This document shows, one piece after another, positions 42,695 to 52,589 of a stretch of DNA of 64,000 nucleotides. The translations under genes were made by a program, and so were the position numbers. The notes below the pieces were generated by a model, which saw only the letters and a program-made list of their open reading frames with translations, did not search any database and was not told the DNA's origin. The DNA lies in assembly GCF_000187895.1 (NCBI RefSeq), contig NZ_DS990122.1, positions 1-64,000 on the forward strand, read 5' to 3'. This stretch comes from Phocaeicola plebeius DSM 17135 (GTDB lineage Bacteria; Bacteroidota; Bacteroidia; Bacteroidales; Bacteroidaceae). Each line of letters opens with the position of its first letter. Position 1 is the stretch's first letter.

Positions 42695-44230
42695 ATGAGT
42701 TCTACAGGAAGTAATAAAAGGATAGCAAAGAACACTCTACTACTATATGTACGCATGGGGATTACCATGCTAATATCTCTCTATACTTCACGAATTGTAT
42801 TACAAGTACTTGGAGTAAATGATTATGGTATATATAGCGTAGTGGGAGGTATTACAGCCATGTTTACCTTTATTAATGGCAGTCTTAGTGGAGCCACTTC
42901 CCGCTTCTTAACTTATGAGCTAGGAACAGGAAACATGAATCAGCTCAATAAAACATTTAGCGCAGCAATAGTTAACCATTTTATCCTAGCACTAATTATA
43001 CTCTTACTATGTGAAACTATCGGTTTATGGTTTCTTGCCTATAAATTGGTCATCCCTGCCGAACGCATGTTTGCAGCCCATTGGCTATACCAATTCTCTG
43101 TATTTTCCACTATACTTGGAATCATGCAGGTACCATTTGGCGCATTAATTATGGCACACGAAAAAATGGGAGTATACGCCTACTTATCAATTGTGGAGGT
43201 AACATTAAAGTTATTACTTGTTTTCACACTTCCCATCATACCAATGGACAAACTCATCTTCTGGAGCCTGGGAGGAACATGTATTAGTTTTCTCTATACT
43301 ATTTTTAATTATATTTATTGTCTCCGGCATTTTGAAGAATCACATTACCGTTTCCATAAAGATATTATTCTATATAAACAAATGTTCTCCTATTCCTTTT
43401 GGGATTTTTTAGGAAATATGTCCACTCTTGCGCAAGGACAAGGACTAAACATGCTATTGAATATATTTTTCGGGCCAGCCGTAAACGCCGCCCGAGGAAT
43501 TGCCATGACAGTACAAGGTGCCGTCGTACAATTCTCTAGTAACTTTGTTATTGCATCTAAACCCCAGATTATTAAACTTTATGCAGAAGGTAACATCAAA
43601 GAAATGATGTCTCTCGTTTATGCGTCAAGTTGCCTTGCGTTCTATTTATTATACATCTTTGCTCTTCCTCTTTGCCTGGAATTAGACTATGTACTGACAC
43701 TATGGTTAGGAGAATATCCGGAAAATACAGTTCAGTTTACTATTTGGATTTTACTGAACAGTTTGTTATGGAGTTTAAAATCATCGCGCATTACAGCTAT
43801 GCATGCTACGGGGAAAATCAAATTATCTAATTTAACAGTAGGAGTTATGTTGTGTATGACATTTCCCATATCATATGTATTCTTAACCTGGGGATATCCT
43901 CCTTTATCTGTTTTCATTATCACAGTTATCATGACTTTCTCAGCCGAAATGGTCGCTTGCCTGGTATTACGTAAATATTTAGATTTTTCTCTAGTGAATT
44001 ACTTAGCGAACGTGTACGGACGCTCTTTTCTAGTAGCCGTATTATCTTTACTCCCTGTTTATGCCGTTCATGAATCAATGTCCAGCGGATTTATACGCTT
44101 AGTGGCTGTAACAGCCACATCTATTATCAGCATATCCTCCATCGCTTTTTATTGTGGCTTTACCATTACTATAAGAAACCAAATAAAAGATGTCATAAAA
44201 AACAAACTCATAAAATTTAAAGGTAAATAA
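42695..44230 (+). CDS. Wzx-type polysaccharide flippase
   Basis: A 511-residue polytopic protein of the MOP/PST exporter superfamily with 12-14 hydrophobic helices. The start KNTLLLYVRMGITMLISLYTSR and VLQVLGVNDYGIYSVVGGI (in pieces, residues about 13-52) are typical. It flips undecaprenyl-diphosphate-linked repeat units to the periplasm for polymerisation by the EpsG-type polymerase at 50600. It is 27 bp after the dehydratase gene and followed by a 228-bp gap without a gene. Confidence 0.92.
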   Translation: MSSTGSNKRIAKNTLLLYVRMGITMLISLYTSRIVLQVLGVNDYGIYSVVGGITAMFTFINGSLSGATSRFLTYELGTGNMNQLNKTFSAAIVNHFILALIILLLCETIGLWFLAYKLVIPAERMFAAHWLYQFSVFSTILGIMQVPFGALIMAHEKMGVYAYLSIVEVTLKLLLVFTLPIIPMDKLIFWSLGGTCISFLYTIFNYIYCLRHFEESHYRFHKDIILYKQMFSYSFWDFLGNMSTLAQGQGLNMLLNIFFGPAVNAARGIAMTVQGAVVQFSSNFVIASKPQIIKLYAEGNIKEMMSLVYASSCLAFYLLYIFALPLCLELDYVLTLWLGEYPENTVQFTIWILLNSLLWSLKSSRITAMHATGKIKLSNLTVGVMLCMTFPISYVFLTWGYPPLSVFIITVIMTFSAEMVACLVLRKYLDFSLVNYLANVYGRSFLVAVLSLLPVYAVHESMSSGFIRLVAVTATSIISISSIAFYCGFTITIRNQIKDVIKNKLIKFKGK

Positions 44231-44458
44231 AATATATATAATCAAATAGCGTTCATGACTGCTTACAATTATATGTATCATAGCCCTAAATAGGCTCTTG
44301 TTTCAGACAATGTATTAACATAAATAAAAATAACCTTAAGGAAAAAAGAACAACAATACAAATTCAAAATTTAATAAAAATACCCAGTCATAAAATATAT
44401 TCATTTTATAAAATAAATATATTAGCGTTTTCACACATCTTAATATATAAACGTATTC

Positions 44459-45442
44459 ATGCCTATGTCAGCTTTAATTTCTGTAATTGTTCCTGTCTAT
44501 AAAGTAGAACCATACTTACATCGTTGTGTAGAAAGCATATTGAAGCAAACCTATACAAATCTGGAAATAATATTGGTTGATGACGGTTCTCCTGATAAAT
44601 GTGGAGAAATCTGTGATGAACTTGCCAGCACTGATAAACGCATACAAGTCATACATCAAAAAAACAAAGGACTATCAGGAGCTCGAAACAGCGGACTGAA
44701 TATCGCCACAGGTGAATACATTGCATTTGTAGACAGTGATGACTGCCTTCATCCAGAAATGTATAAAAGACTATATGAAGACATTTGCCTCCACAATGTA
44801 AAATTAGCCTTTTGTCAGGCAAACATGTGCCATGGAGAAGTTATCAAGGTTACATGTAACCAACCCACCGTATGTAAAGAAAAAAACTATGTCATGTATC
44901 GCAGCTTATCAGAATCTATCTGGTGGGCAGCATGGACGAAACTCTATCACCGTTCTTTATTGGAAAATATTCGGTTTCCTGAAGGACGAACCAATGAAGA
45001 TTATGCGGTCATGATGCTCATTTATGACCAATGCGAACAAATTGCCATCAATTTCAACCGGCTCTATAATTACTGCATACGTGAAAACAGTATTTGTACA
45101 TCTTCTCTGAACATACATAAATTTGACCAACTAATCAGTGCAGAAGAAGTACTTATATACATAAAAGAAAGACATCCAGAATTTAAAAAATTCGCAGAAG
45201 CAATATTAATGTCTTCTTGCTTAGGGTTGCTGCATGCTCTACATAAAGAGGACAAAAAAAAAGACTTCACAGCACAAGAGAAAAAAATCTATCAACTAAT
45301 ACAGAAATATTTTTCTACGGCTATTTGGAATAACAAAATTCTAACCAAACAACGCATATTACTTTTGGCAGCACGTATTCATCCTACTATTTACAAACGT
45401 TGCATTACTTTATATGAACATATAAAAAATCAGAAGAAATGA
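44459..45442 (+). CDS. Family 2 glycosyltransferase (1)
   Basis: A 327-residue GT-A enzyme. SVIVPVYKVEPYLHRCVESI at the N-terminus, VDDGSPDKCGEICDE (about residue 40) and the metal-binding FVDSDDCLHPEMY (about 90) define GT2. It uses a nucleotide sugar at the cytoplasmic face to extend the lipid-linked repeat unit. Sugar and linkage cannot be read from sequence. It begins a run of tightly packed genes; its stop overlaps the next start (ATGA at 45439-45442). A second ATG is at 44465. Confidence 0.9.
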   Translation: MPMSALISVIVPVYKVEPYLHRCVESILKQTYTNLEIILVDDGSPDKCGEICDELASTDKRIQVIHQKNKGLSGARNSGLNIATGEYIAFVDSDDCLHPEMYKRLYEDICLHNVKLAFCQANMCHGEVIKVTCNQPTVCKEKNYVMYRSLSESIWWAAWTKLYHRSLLENIRFPEGRTNEDYAVMMLIYDQCEQIAINFNRLYNYCIRENSICTSSLNIHKFDQLISAEEVLIYIKERHPEFKKFAEAILMSSCLGLLHALHKEDKKKDFTAQEKKIYQLIQKYFSTAIWNNKILTKQRILLLAARIHPTIYKRCITLYEHIKNQKK

Positions 45443-46452
45443 CTCCTACCCTATCTATCATTATCCCAGTTTATAATAAAGAGCAATATATTGTACGATG
45501 TTTATCTTCTATTCTGGAACAATCGTACTCAGACTTTGAAATCATCGTCATTAATGATGGTTCCAAAGACTTCTCCGGTTCTCTTATAGAAGGTATAGCT
45601 CGTTATGAAAAAAGAATACATTATTATAAATTTGAGAATGCAGGAGTTTCTGTAGCAAGGAATAGAGGCATTGCATTGGCAAAGGGAACTTATATTATGT
45701 TTATAGATGCAGATGACTGGATAGATAAAGGGTATTTAAAAAATATCATGAATAAAGTAGAAAAATCATCTGCTGATTTATATATTTGGGGGATTACAAA
45801 AGATTTCGAAGACAGAACCCATAGGGTATGGCTACCTTATATGTGTGGATATTATTCAGTTATAGATTTCTTACGTAATTTTATTCAAGAACAATATGAA
45901 AGTCATCGTGGATTATACGGCTATATTTCCAACAAGCTATTGAAACGAGATATTGTAGAGAAATGGAATATCCGTTTTAAAGAAACATTAAAATTAATGG
46001 AAGACTACGATTTCTTTCTTACTTATTACGAGTATTGCAAAGATGTTATACTTTTTGATGAAATAGGTTATCACTATGTCGCAGGAACAGAATTTTCTTC
46101 AGGAAAACGTATCAAAAAAACAGACTTCATCTCTATCATAGATATTCATAGAAAGTGTCTGAACTTACTGAAAAATAAGAATGCACTAACAAGCCAAAAT
46201 GAGAATATGTTGTTGAGTGCCATCAAGAATATTGCATTTGCTGTTTTTTGGGAGATGACTCCTATATGTAGAAAAGAAATAAAAGAAGCATTAAAAAACC
46301 TATTATCTAGGCCAGAGGTATTAAAATCTTTCAACGAAACTAATTCCCAAAAAGAAAAGCTGCTAGCAAAAATGATTACTCAAAAAAATGAATGGGGATT
46401 ATTCTGGTTTACACATTGCTGGAGAATTTATTTAAAACTAAGAAGATTATGA
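45439..46452 (+). CDS. Family 2 glycosyltransferase (2)
   Basis: A 337-residue GT2 protein: SIIIPVYNKEQYIVRCLSSI, VINDGSKDFSG (about residue 36) and FIDADDWIDKGYL (about 91). The C-terminal half is not recognised and probably carries acceptor contacts. Its start and stop overlap the neighbouring genes by 4 bp each, indicating translational coupling. It probably acts next to the pyruvyltransferase it precedes. Confidence 0.9.
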   Translation: MTPTLSIIIPVYNKEQYIVRCLSSILEQSYSDFEIIVINDGSKDFSGSLIEGIARYEKRIHYYKFENAGVSVARNRGIALAKGTYIMFIDADDWIDKGYLKNIMNKVEKSSADLYIWGITKDFEDRTHRVWLPYMCGYYSVIDFLRNFIQEQYESHRGLYGYISNKLLKRDIVEKWNIRFKETLKLMEDYDFFLTYYEYCKDVILFDEIGYHYVAGTEFSSGKRIKKTDFISIIDIHRKCLNLLKNKNALTSQNENMLLSAIKNIAFAVFWEMTPICRKEIKEALKNLLSRPEVLKSFNETNSQKEKLLAKMITQKNEWGLFWFTHCWRIYLKLRRL

Positions 46453-47606
46453 AAATAACATTATATGCTCATGGAGGCAGTGCTAATCACGGATGTGAAG
46501 CACTAGTACGTTCTACTATTAAAGTATTAAAGAAAAATGAAACGGAATTCTCATTACTGTCAGAACAGCCTCAAGAAGATTTATACTATGGCATAAATCA
46601 AATAACAACGGTTAATAATGCCAAGGATGATTTACCACATGGGATAAGCAAATTGCCCTATCTGATATTAATGAAGTTACGAAAAGATGACAGTGTATAT
46701 TATGAAGCCATATATCGACATTTCACTCATAAAATAGGTAATACAGATTGGGCGCTAGCTATTGGAGGAGACAATTACTGCTATACAGGATTTCCAGAAC
46801 AATATGCCTTATTAAACAAAAAACTCCATGCCGCTCACATACATACGGCCTTATGGGGATGCTCTATCGACCCATTTCGTATAAACAGTAAGATGGAAGA
46901 AGACTTACGATTATACAATCTAATTACAGTTCGCGAAAGCATCACATACCAAGCTTTAAAAGAACGACAGATTCCTAATATACATTGGGTACCAGATACA
47001 GCTTTTGTATTAGACAAAATAGAGAAACCTTTACCCGAAGGATTTGAAGAAGGAAATACGGTAGGTATTAACGTAAGCCCGCTTATTTTAAATCACGAAA
47101 GCAACCAAGGTATTACACTAAAGAATTATGAAAAACTAATCGACTTTATTTTGTCCCGTACACAAATGCAGATAGCATTAATACCTCATGTCGTATGGAG
47201 CCACAATGATGACCGAAAACCTCTTACCTGCCTATACGAACACTATAAAGATACAAATAGGGTGATACTTTTAGATGACCATAATTCCATGGAACTAAAA
47301 GGCTACATTGCACGATGCCGATTTTTGGTTGCAGCAAGGACACACGCATCTATTGCAGGATACTCGGAGAAGGTTCCTACACTGGTTGTCGGATATTCTG
47401 TCAAAGCAAAAGGCATAGCAATGGATTTATTTGGTACCGATGAAAACTATGTAATACCTGTTTCATCGCTCAGCCAACCCGATACCTTGACAAAACACTT
47501 CGAATGGCTAATGAAAATGGAAGATAAAATCCGAAACTATTATGATGTTCGTTTACCTAATTACATTTCAGAGATAAGTAAGCTGGACAGCTTGTTAAAA
47601 AAATAA
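46449..47606 (+). CDS. Polysaccharide pyruvyl transferase family protein
   Basis: A 385-residue member of PF04230, which transfers pyruvate from phosphoenolpyruvate onto sugar hydroxyls to form ketals. The N-terminal HGGSANHGCEALVRSTIKVL (residues about 7-26), the ALAIGGDNYCYTG (about 102), VPDTAFVLD (about 183) and AARTHASIAGYS (about 300) blocks are typical. I start it at 46449, which overlaps the preceding stop by ATGA; a longer frame from 46392 lies inside the previous gene. It would add an acidic group to the repeat unit. Confidence 0.87.
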   Translation: MKITLYAHGGSANHGCEALVRSTIKVLKKNETEFSLLSEQPQEDLYYGINQITTVNNAKDDLPHGISKLPYLILMKLRKDDSVYYEAIYRHFTHKIGNTDWALAIGGDNYCYTGFPEQYALLNKKLHAAHIHTALWGCSIDPFRINSKMEEDLRLYNLITVRESITYQALKERQIPNIHWVPDTAFVLDKIEKPLPEGFEEGNTVGINVSPLILNHESNQGITLKNYEKLIDFILSRTQMQIALIPHVVWSHNDDRKPLTCLYEHYKDTNRVILLDDHNSMELKGYIARCRFLVAARTHASIAGYSEKVPTLVVGYSVKAKGIAMDLFGTDENYVIPVSSLSQPDTLTKHFEWLMKMEDKIRNYYDVRLPNYISEISKLDSLLKK

Positions 47607-47616
47607 AATTTAAAAG

Positions 47617-48672
47617 ATGAAAAACTACAAAGTAAGTATCATTACCTGTCTATACAATGTCAGCCGTTTTCTGCCTGCAGGACTAGATTGCTTGTTAAAC
47701 CAAACTTATCCAAACTTGGAAATTATTATCATCGATGATGGCTCTACGGATGACTCGGTTGAGAAATGCCGTAAAGTCGCAGCCCATGATGCAAGGATAA
47801 AAATCTACAGCAAAGAGAATGGAGGTTTAGGCAGTGCACGCAACTGGGGACTTGATTACGCTACAGGAGATTTCATTTACTTTTACGATGTAGATGACCG
47901 TATTGAACTTACCTTGGTGGAACGCAACGTACAATTAATGGATAAACACAACTTGGATTTGATTATTTTTGGGTTCTATGTATATGATGAAAAGTTCCAT
48001 ACCACAGATTCTTTGCAATTTCAGGAAACTCTAATCGAATCTAATGAGAAGTTGCGAGGCATCTACATGGACAAGCTCTTGTTAGTACGCTATGGAAATG
48101 GATTTGCATGGAATAAATTTTATCGCCGCTCTTTTATTGAAGCGCACCATCTTCGTTTTGAGAATCAGCGCATCCAGCAAGATGAGGTGTTTAACCTGAA
48201 GTTCTACCCTAAACTACAAAGGGTATATCTCTCACCAGATATTTTATATCATTACTTTATCTATGATACAGGAAATACTCGATCACGATTTATCCCAGAC
48301 CGTTATGAGATTTACTTATCTATATTCCAACATCTTATGACATTTTCTAAAGAATGGGGAATTCAGGATGAACGCTTCAAACAATACGCCTATTCACGCT
48401 TCTATGCAGGAATAACTAATTCCATTTTATACAATGCATTTCATCCTAATGCCCCTTATTCTAATGTTGAACGGAAAAAGGATATTTTGCGAATATTGCA
48501 AAAAGAAGAAGTGCGTGAATGTCTTTCCTATATCCAAGAGAACCAACCAATGGGAATTGAAACATATTTATATTGGAGAGCATTCACCCAAATGTCCTAT
48601 AGACAAATTGTTTTGTGGAAGAATTTATTTAATACACTAAGGTTATTAAAACAAAAAATGTTCAGGAAGTAG
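47617..48672 (+). CDS. Family 2 glycosyltransferase (3)
   Basis: A 351-residue GT2 enzyme with SIITCLYNVSRFLPAGLDCL, IIDDGSTDDSVEKC (about residue 38) and the metal motif FYDVDDRIEL (about 88, DVD in place of DSD). It carries RRSFIEAHHLRFENQRIQQD (about 175) resembling the acceptor-loop E(D/E) block of capsule GT2 proteins. It lies 10 bp after the pyruvyltransferase gene. Confidence 0.9.
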   Translation: MKNYKVSIITCLYNVSRFLPAGLDCLLNQTYPNLEIIIIDDGSTDDSVEKCRKVAAHDARIKIYSKENGGLGSARNWGLDYATGDFIYFYDVDDRIELTLVERNVQLMDKHNLDLIIFGFYVYDEKFHTTDSLQFQETLIESNEKLRGIYMDKLLLVRYGNGFAWNKFYRRSFIEAHHLRFENQRIQQDEVFNLKFYPKLQRVYLSPDILYHYFIYDTGNTRSRFIPDRYEIYLSIFQHLMTFSKEWGIQDERFKQYAYSRFYAGITNSILYNAFHPNAPYSNVERKKDILRILQKEEVRECLSYIQENQPMGIETYLYWRAFTQMSYRQIVLWKNLFNTLRLLKQKMFRK

Positions 48673-48678
48673 TTAATT

Positions 48679-49884
48679 ATGGAAGAGAAAAAAAGAATCT
48701 TTATAGCAATTCATTATATGGAAATAGGGGGTGCCGAACGCAGTCTTCTAGGATTGCTGAATGCCTTTGATACCTCTCATTACGAAGTAGATTTATTTCT
48801 ATATAGCCATCGTGGTGAGTTTATGCCATTAATTCCTGAGAAAATACATTTACTCCCAGAAATTGCCACATATGCATCTTTAGAGAAACCAATTGTACAA
48901 ATTCTAAAAGAAGGACATTGGCTGATTGCAGGCGCACGATTATGGGCCAAGTGGAAATGCGCACACTATAGAAAACATCACCCTGTAAAGAATGATGCAT
49001 CCATTTTTCAATATGTAGCTAATACTACAACTCGTTTTTTACCATCCTTAAGAAAATATGGAGAGTATGATTTGGCTATCAGTTTCCTAACTCCCCATAA
49101 CATTGTACTTAAGAAGGTGAATGCTAAGAAAAAAATAGCATGGATTCACACAGATTATTCTTATATTCAGGTAAATGCGGCCATCGAACTTCCCGTTTGG
49201 TCGGGTTATGACTACATTGCCTCCATCTCAGAGGCTGTAACAGAATCATTTCTGCGCGTATTCCCTTCACTGAAAAATAAGATTGTATTGATTGAAAATA
49301 TACTTTCCCCTTCTTTCATTCGACAGCAAGCCGATATGGAAAATGTAAGCAAAGAAATGGAAGTTCCTGCAAATGCCATCAAATTCTGTTCAGTAGGAAG
49401 ATTTACAGATGCCAAAAACTTTGACAACGTTCCTTGGATTCTAAAAGAAATACGTACACAAGGAACAGATGCCTACTGGTTCATTGTGGGATATGGAGGT
49501 GACGAAGCACTCATACGCAACCAAATCCAAAAAGCTAACATGGAAAAATACGTAATTCTGCTTGGAAAAAAGACAAACCCCTATCCATATATAAAAAATT
49601 GTGACTTTTATATCCAACCTTCACGCTATGAAGGAAAAGCAGTGACAGTTAGAGAGGCTCAAATTTTGCATAAACCAGTTATTATTACGAACTTTGCCAC
49701 ATCGCGCAGTCAATTAAAAGATGGAATAGATGGAGCCATTGTACCACTTGACATTTCTGGATGTGCAAAAGCATTGATCAATATTGTATTAAATAAAGAA
49801 AAACAAGCACAATGGATACAAAATATGCAATTATTTAATTATGGGAATGAATCAGAGGTATACAAACTCTACAAACTTATTTAA
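48679..49884 (+). CDS. Family 4 glycosyltransferase (1)
   Basis: A 401-residue GT-B enzyme. HYMEIGGAERSLLGLL (about residue 12) is the acceptor-side glycine loop; SVGRFTDAKNFDN (about 235) and QPSRYEGKAVTVREAQIL (about 312) form the nucleotide-sugar site with the E-x7-E pair. Retaining mechanism expected. It starts 6 bp after the previous gene. Confidence 0.9.
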   Translation: MEEKKRIFIAIHYMEIGGAERSLLGLLNAFDTSHYEVDLFLYSHRGEFMPLIPEKIHLLPEIATYASLEKPIVQILKEGHWLIAGARLWAKWKCAHYRKHHPVKNDASIFQYVANTTTRFLPSLRKYGEYDLAISFLTPHNIVLKKVNAKKKIAWIHTDYSYIQVNAAIELPVWSGYDYIASISEAVTESFLRVFPSLKNKIVLIENILSPSFIRQQADMENVSKEMEVPANAIKFCSVGRFTDAKNFDNVPWILKEIRTQGTDAYWFIVGYGGDEALIRNQIQKANMEKYVILLGKKTNPYPYIKNCDFYIQPSRYEGKAVTVREAQILHKPVIITNFATSRSQLKDGIDGAIVPLDISGCAKALINIVLNKEKQAQWIQNMQLFNYGNESEVYKLYKLI

Positions 49885-49895
49885 AAGAAAAATTT

Positions 49896-50588
49896 ATGAT
49901 ACCAAAAATTATTCATTATTGTTGGTTTGGGGGAAAAGATAAACCCAAAGAAGTTTTACGCTGCATCACTTCATGGAAAAAATATTGTCCTGATTATCAA
50001 ATTAAAGAGTGGAATGAAACAAATTTCAACATTCATTCTTGCCGTTATACAGAAGAAGCTTATCAAAACAAAAAATGGGCTTTTGTAAGTGACGTTGCAC
50101 GTGTACATGCTTTATGTACTGAAGGAGGTATATACATGGATACAGATGTAGAAGTGATTCGCCCTTTAAATGAATTATTATCCTATAAAGGCTTTTTAGG
50201 TTTTGAAGGAACACAATGGATTGCAACCAACATCATAGGAGCTGAGAAAGAGAATATTGTATTAACACAATTCTTAAAAGCATATCAACATAAAAGCTTT
50301 GTGCAGCAAGATGGTTCTTTAGACTTAACCACTAACGTAGAAGAATTAACTGCATTACTTACTCAAAAATATGCATTGAAATTAAATGGGAAGAGACAAA
50401 TAGCAGGTGACTTTGAAATATTCCCAACAGACCATTTTTCACCCTATGATTATATAACAGGAAAACTTAACTCAACCTATAATACATATACAATCCATTG
50501 GTTCTCACAAACATGGATTCCAAGAAATCCATGGAAGAAAAAAATTATGCAATGGTACCATCGCCTATTGGGGATTAAAATGAAATAA
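49896..50588 (+). CDS. GT32-like glycosyltransferase (DXD sugar-binding type)
   Basis: A 230-residue short GT-A enzyme: IPKIIHYCWFGGKDKPKEVL at the start, KKWAFVSDVARVHALCTEGG (about residue 58) and the DXD in IYMDTDVEVIRPL (about 79). These match the Gly_transf_sug (OCH1/capsular) group. The C-terminus is basic (KKKIMQWYHRLLGIKMK), suggesting membrane contact. It lies 11 bp after the GT4 gene. Confidence 0.9.
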   Translation: MIPKIIHYCWFGGKDKPKEVLRCITSWKKYCPDYQIKEWNETNFNIHSCRYTEEAYQNKKWAFVSDVARVHALCTEGGIYMDTDVEVIRPLNELLSYKGFLGFEGTQWIATNIIGAEKENIVLTQFLKAYQHKSFVQQDGSLDLTTNVEELTALLTQKYALKLNGKRQIAGDFEIFPTDHFSPYDYITGKLNSTYNTYTIHWFSQTWIPRNPWKKKIMQWYHRLLGIKMK

Positions 50589-50599
50589 TAATTTAGCCT

Positions 50600-51673
50600 A
50601 TGTTTGACTTTATAGCACCTGCATCTTATTTTCCTTTTTTTTTACACCTCATACTCTTATTGGTGTGCATCAAATGTGGCAGACTGTCCAGTTCCGACAA
50701 AGGTTTATTCTTGCTAGTCACCATTTTCCTAATTCTGTTTCTAGGAAACAGACAATTGAGTGGAGCCTATTTCGGAGATACCTCCAACTATGCAAGAAAC
50801 TTTGCAAGAATGAAAAACTATGTATATTACAAACCTGGCACAGAATATGTATTCAACTACCTAATGTACGGTTTTGCCAGATTTGGACTTTCAGTCACAG
50901 ATTTTTTTACATTTGTTGCAACAGTTTATGTAGGATGCTCAGCATGGGCTTGTCAACGCATGTTCAAGGAACAAGGTTATTTAGCATTTCTTTTAGTATT
51001 AGGGGCTTTTTCATTCTTTTCATATGGAACCAATGGAATACGTAATGGAATGGCTGCTGCAGTTATGATGCTAGCTCTAAGTTTTCTAGAAAACAAAAAA
51101 TGGATTGCAATCCTCATTGCTCTTATTTCCATAAATATACACAACTCCATGATGCTCCCATTATTTTCTGCAATAGTCTGTTTGTTTTACAATAACAGTA
51201 AAAATTATTTCTACTTTTGGCTATTCTCCATTGTGCTTTCTGTAATAGCCGGTGGACCTATTTCTAATTTCTTCTTATCATTGGGAATTGTAGAAGACGA
51301 TCGCCTTACCGGTTATATTGCAGGAACTACAACTGATCAATTTTCCAGTACGGGTTTCCGATGGGATTTTCTGATGTATAGCTGTATACCGATATTGGTA
51401 GGTTTCTACTATACTGTTAAACGAGGATTTGAAGATAAAACCTATCAATTTATACTGAATACTTACATTCTAGCAAATAGTTTCTGGGTAATGGTGATTC
51501 GAGCGAATTATTCTAATCGATTTGCCTACTTATCCTGGTTCTTATATGGTATTGTATTAATCTATCCTTTTCTGAAATGTGAGGATGTACCAGGACGTAT
51601 CGACAAAATACGAATGGCACTCTTCGGAAATGTTACGTTTACTTACATCATGTGGTTAATGGGAAAATGTTAA
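50600..51673 (+). CDS. EpsG-family polysaccharide polymerase (Wzy)
   Basis: A 357-residue polytopic protein with about 9-10 helices. GDTSNYARNFARM (about residue 54), YGTNGIRNGMAAAVMMLAL (about 140) and IHNSMMLPLFSA (about 176) are the loop signatures of EpsG/Wzy proteins, with the conserved R-N-x2-A. YSNRFAYLSWFLYG (about 306) is the C-terminal signature. It joins flipped repeat units into polymer at the periplasmic face. It is the only polymerase candidate in the locus. Confidence 0.88.
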   Translation: MFDFIAPASYFPFFLHLILLLVCIKCGRLSSSDKGLFLLVTIFLILFLGNRQLSGAYFGDTSNYARNFARMKNYVYYKPGTEYVFNYLMYGFARFGLSVTDFFTFVATVYVGCSAWACQRMFKEQGYLAFLLVLGAFSFFSYGTNGIRNGMAAAVMMLALSFLENKKWIAILIALISINIHNSMMLPLFSAIVCLFYNNSKNYFYFWLFSIVLSVIAGGPISNFFLSLGIVEDDRLTGYIAGTTTDQFSSTGFRWDFLMYSCIPILVGFYYTVKRGFEDKTYQFILNTYILANSFWVMVIRANYSNRFAYLSWFLYGIVLIYPFLKCEDVPGRIDKIRMALFGNVTFTYIMWLMGKC

Positions 51674-51689
51674 ATGAAACTATACAAAT

Positions 51690-52589
51690 ATGAAACCAAC
51701 ACTTACAATATTTACACCAGCATACAATCGAGCACATACAATTGGCCGTACTTACAAAAGTCTTTGCCAGCAAACCTCCAAAGATTTTTGCTGGCTGATT
51801 ATAGATGACGGTTCTTCTGACAATACAAAAGAATTAGTTAAAGGTTGGATAAAAGAAAACAAAATTCCAATACAATACATTTACCAAGCCAACCAAGGTA
51901 TGCATGGAGCACATAACACGGCATATCATCACATTGACACAGAATTGAACACTTGCATTGACTCCGACGATTATATGCCTGAAAATGCAGTTGAAATCAT
52001 TGTCAATTTCTGGAAAAAATACGGTTCTGAGAAATATGCTGGTATCATCGGACTTGATAAGGCTGACGGAGGAGATATTATCGGAACAAGATTTCCACTA
52101 GCTATGAAAGAAACCACCTTAGGGGGATTTTATGCACAAGGAGGAAAAGGAGACAAAAAAATGGTATACCGAACTGATGTGATTCGCCAATACCCAGATT
52201 ATCCGATCTTCAAAGGTGAAAAATATGTCAGTCTAGGATATAAATACCAGTTAATTGACCAAGACTATACCTTATTAACTATCAACAAACCATTAGTTAT
52301 AGTAGAATACCAGCAAGACGGTTCAAGCATGAACATGTACAGACAATACTGGAATAACCCACGGGGATTTGCATTTATTCGAAAAGTAGACATGCAACTT
52401 TCCCCTTCCTGGAAACGAAAATTTGAAGCTTGTATTCATTATGTGTCTAGTTCTATCCGCACTAAAAACTGGAAGTTTATTCAAGAATCTCCCAGCCCCT
52501 TTCTCACCATACTAGCTATCTTCCCAGGATTATTGCTTTATGGACTAACCCGCTACAAAGTAAAAACGAATAAAAAGTTTAAAATATGA
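51690..52589 (+). CDS. Family 2 glycosyltransferase (4)
   Basis: A 299-residue GT2 enzyme: TIFTPAYNRAHTIGRTYKSL, LIIDDGSSDNTKELV (about residue 37) and TCIDSDDYMPENAVE (about 88). NQGMHGAHNTAYHHI (about 69) is the donor-loop block. A C-terminal hydrophobic segment (FLTILAIFPGLLLYGL, about 272) may dip into the membrane. The stop overlaps the next start (52586-52589). Confidence 0.9.
   Translation: MKPTLTIFTPAYNRAHTIGRTYKSLCQQTSKDFCWLIIDDGSSDNTKELVKGWIKENKIPIQYIYQANQGMHGAHNTAYHHIDTELNTCIDSDDYMPENAVEIIVNFWKKYGSEKYAGIIGLDKADGGDIIGTRFPLAMKETTLGGFYAQGGKGDKKMVYRTDVIRQYPDYPIFKGEKYVSLGYKYQLIDQDYTLLTINKPLVIVEYQQDGSSMNMYRQYWNNPRGFAFIRKVDMQLSPSWKRKFEACIHYVSSSIRTKNWKFIQESPSPFLTILAIFPGLLLYGLTRYKVKTNKKFKI

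Noticed and set aside
44231-44458. Possible small gene or RNA between flippase and first GT2
   Set aside because: AT-rich with no structured element, promoter consensus or coding frame that I could support.
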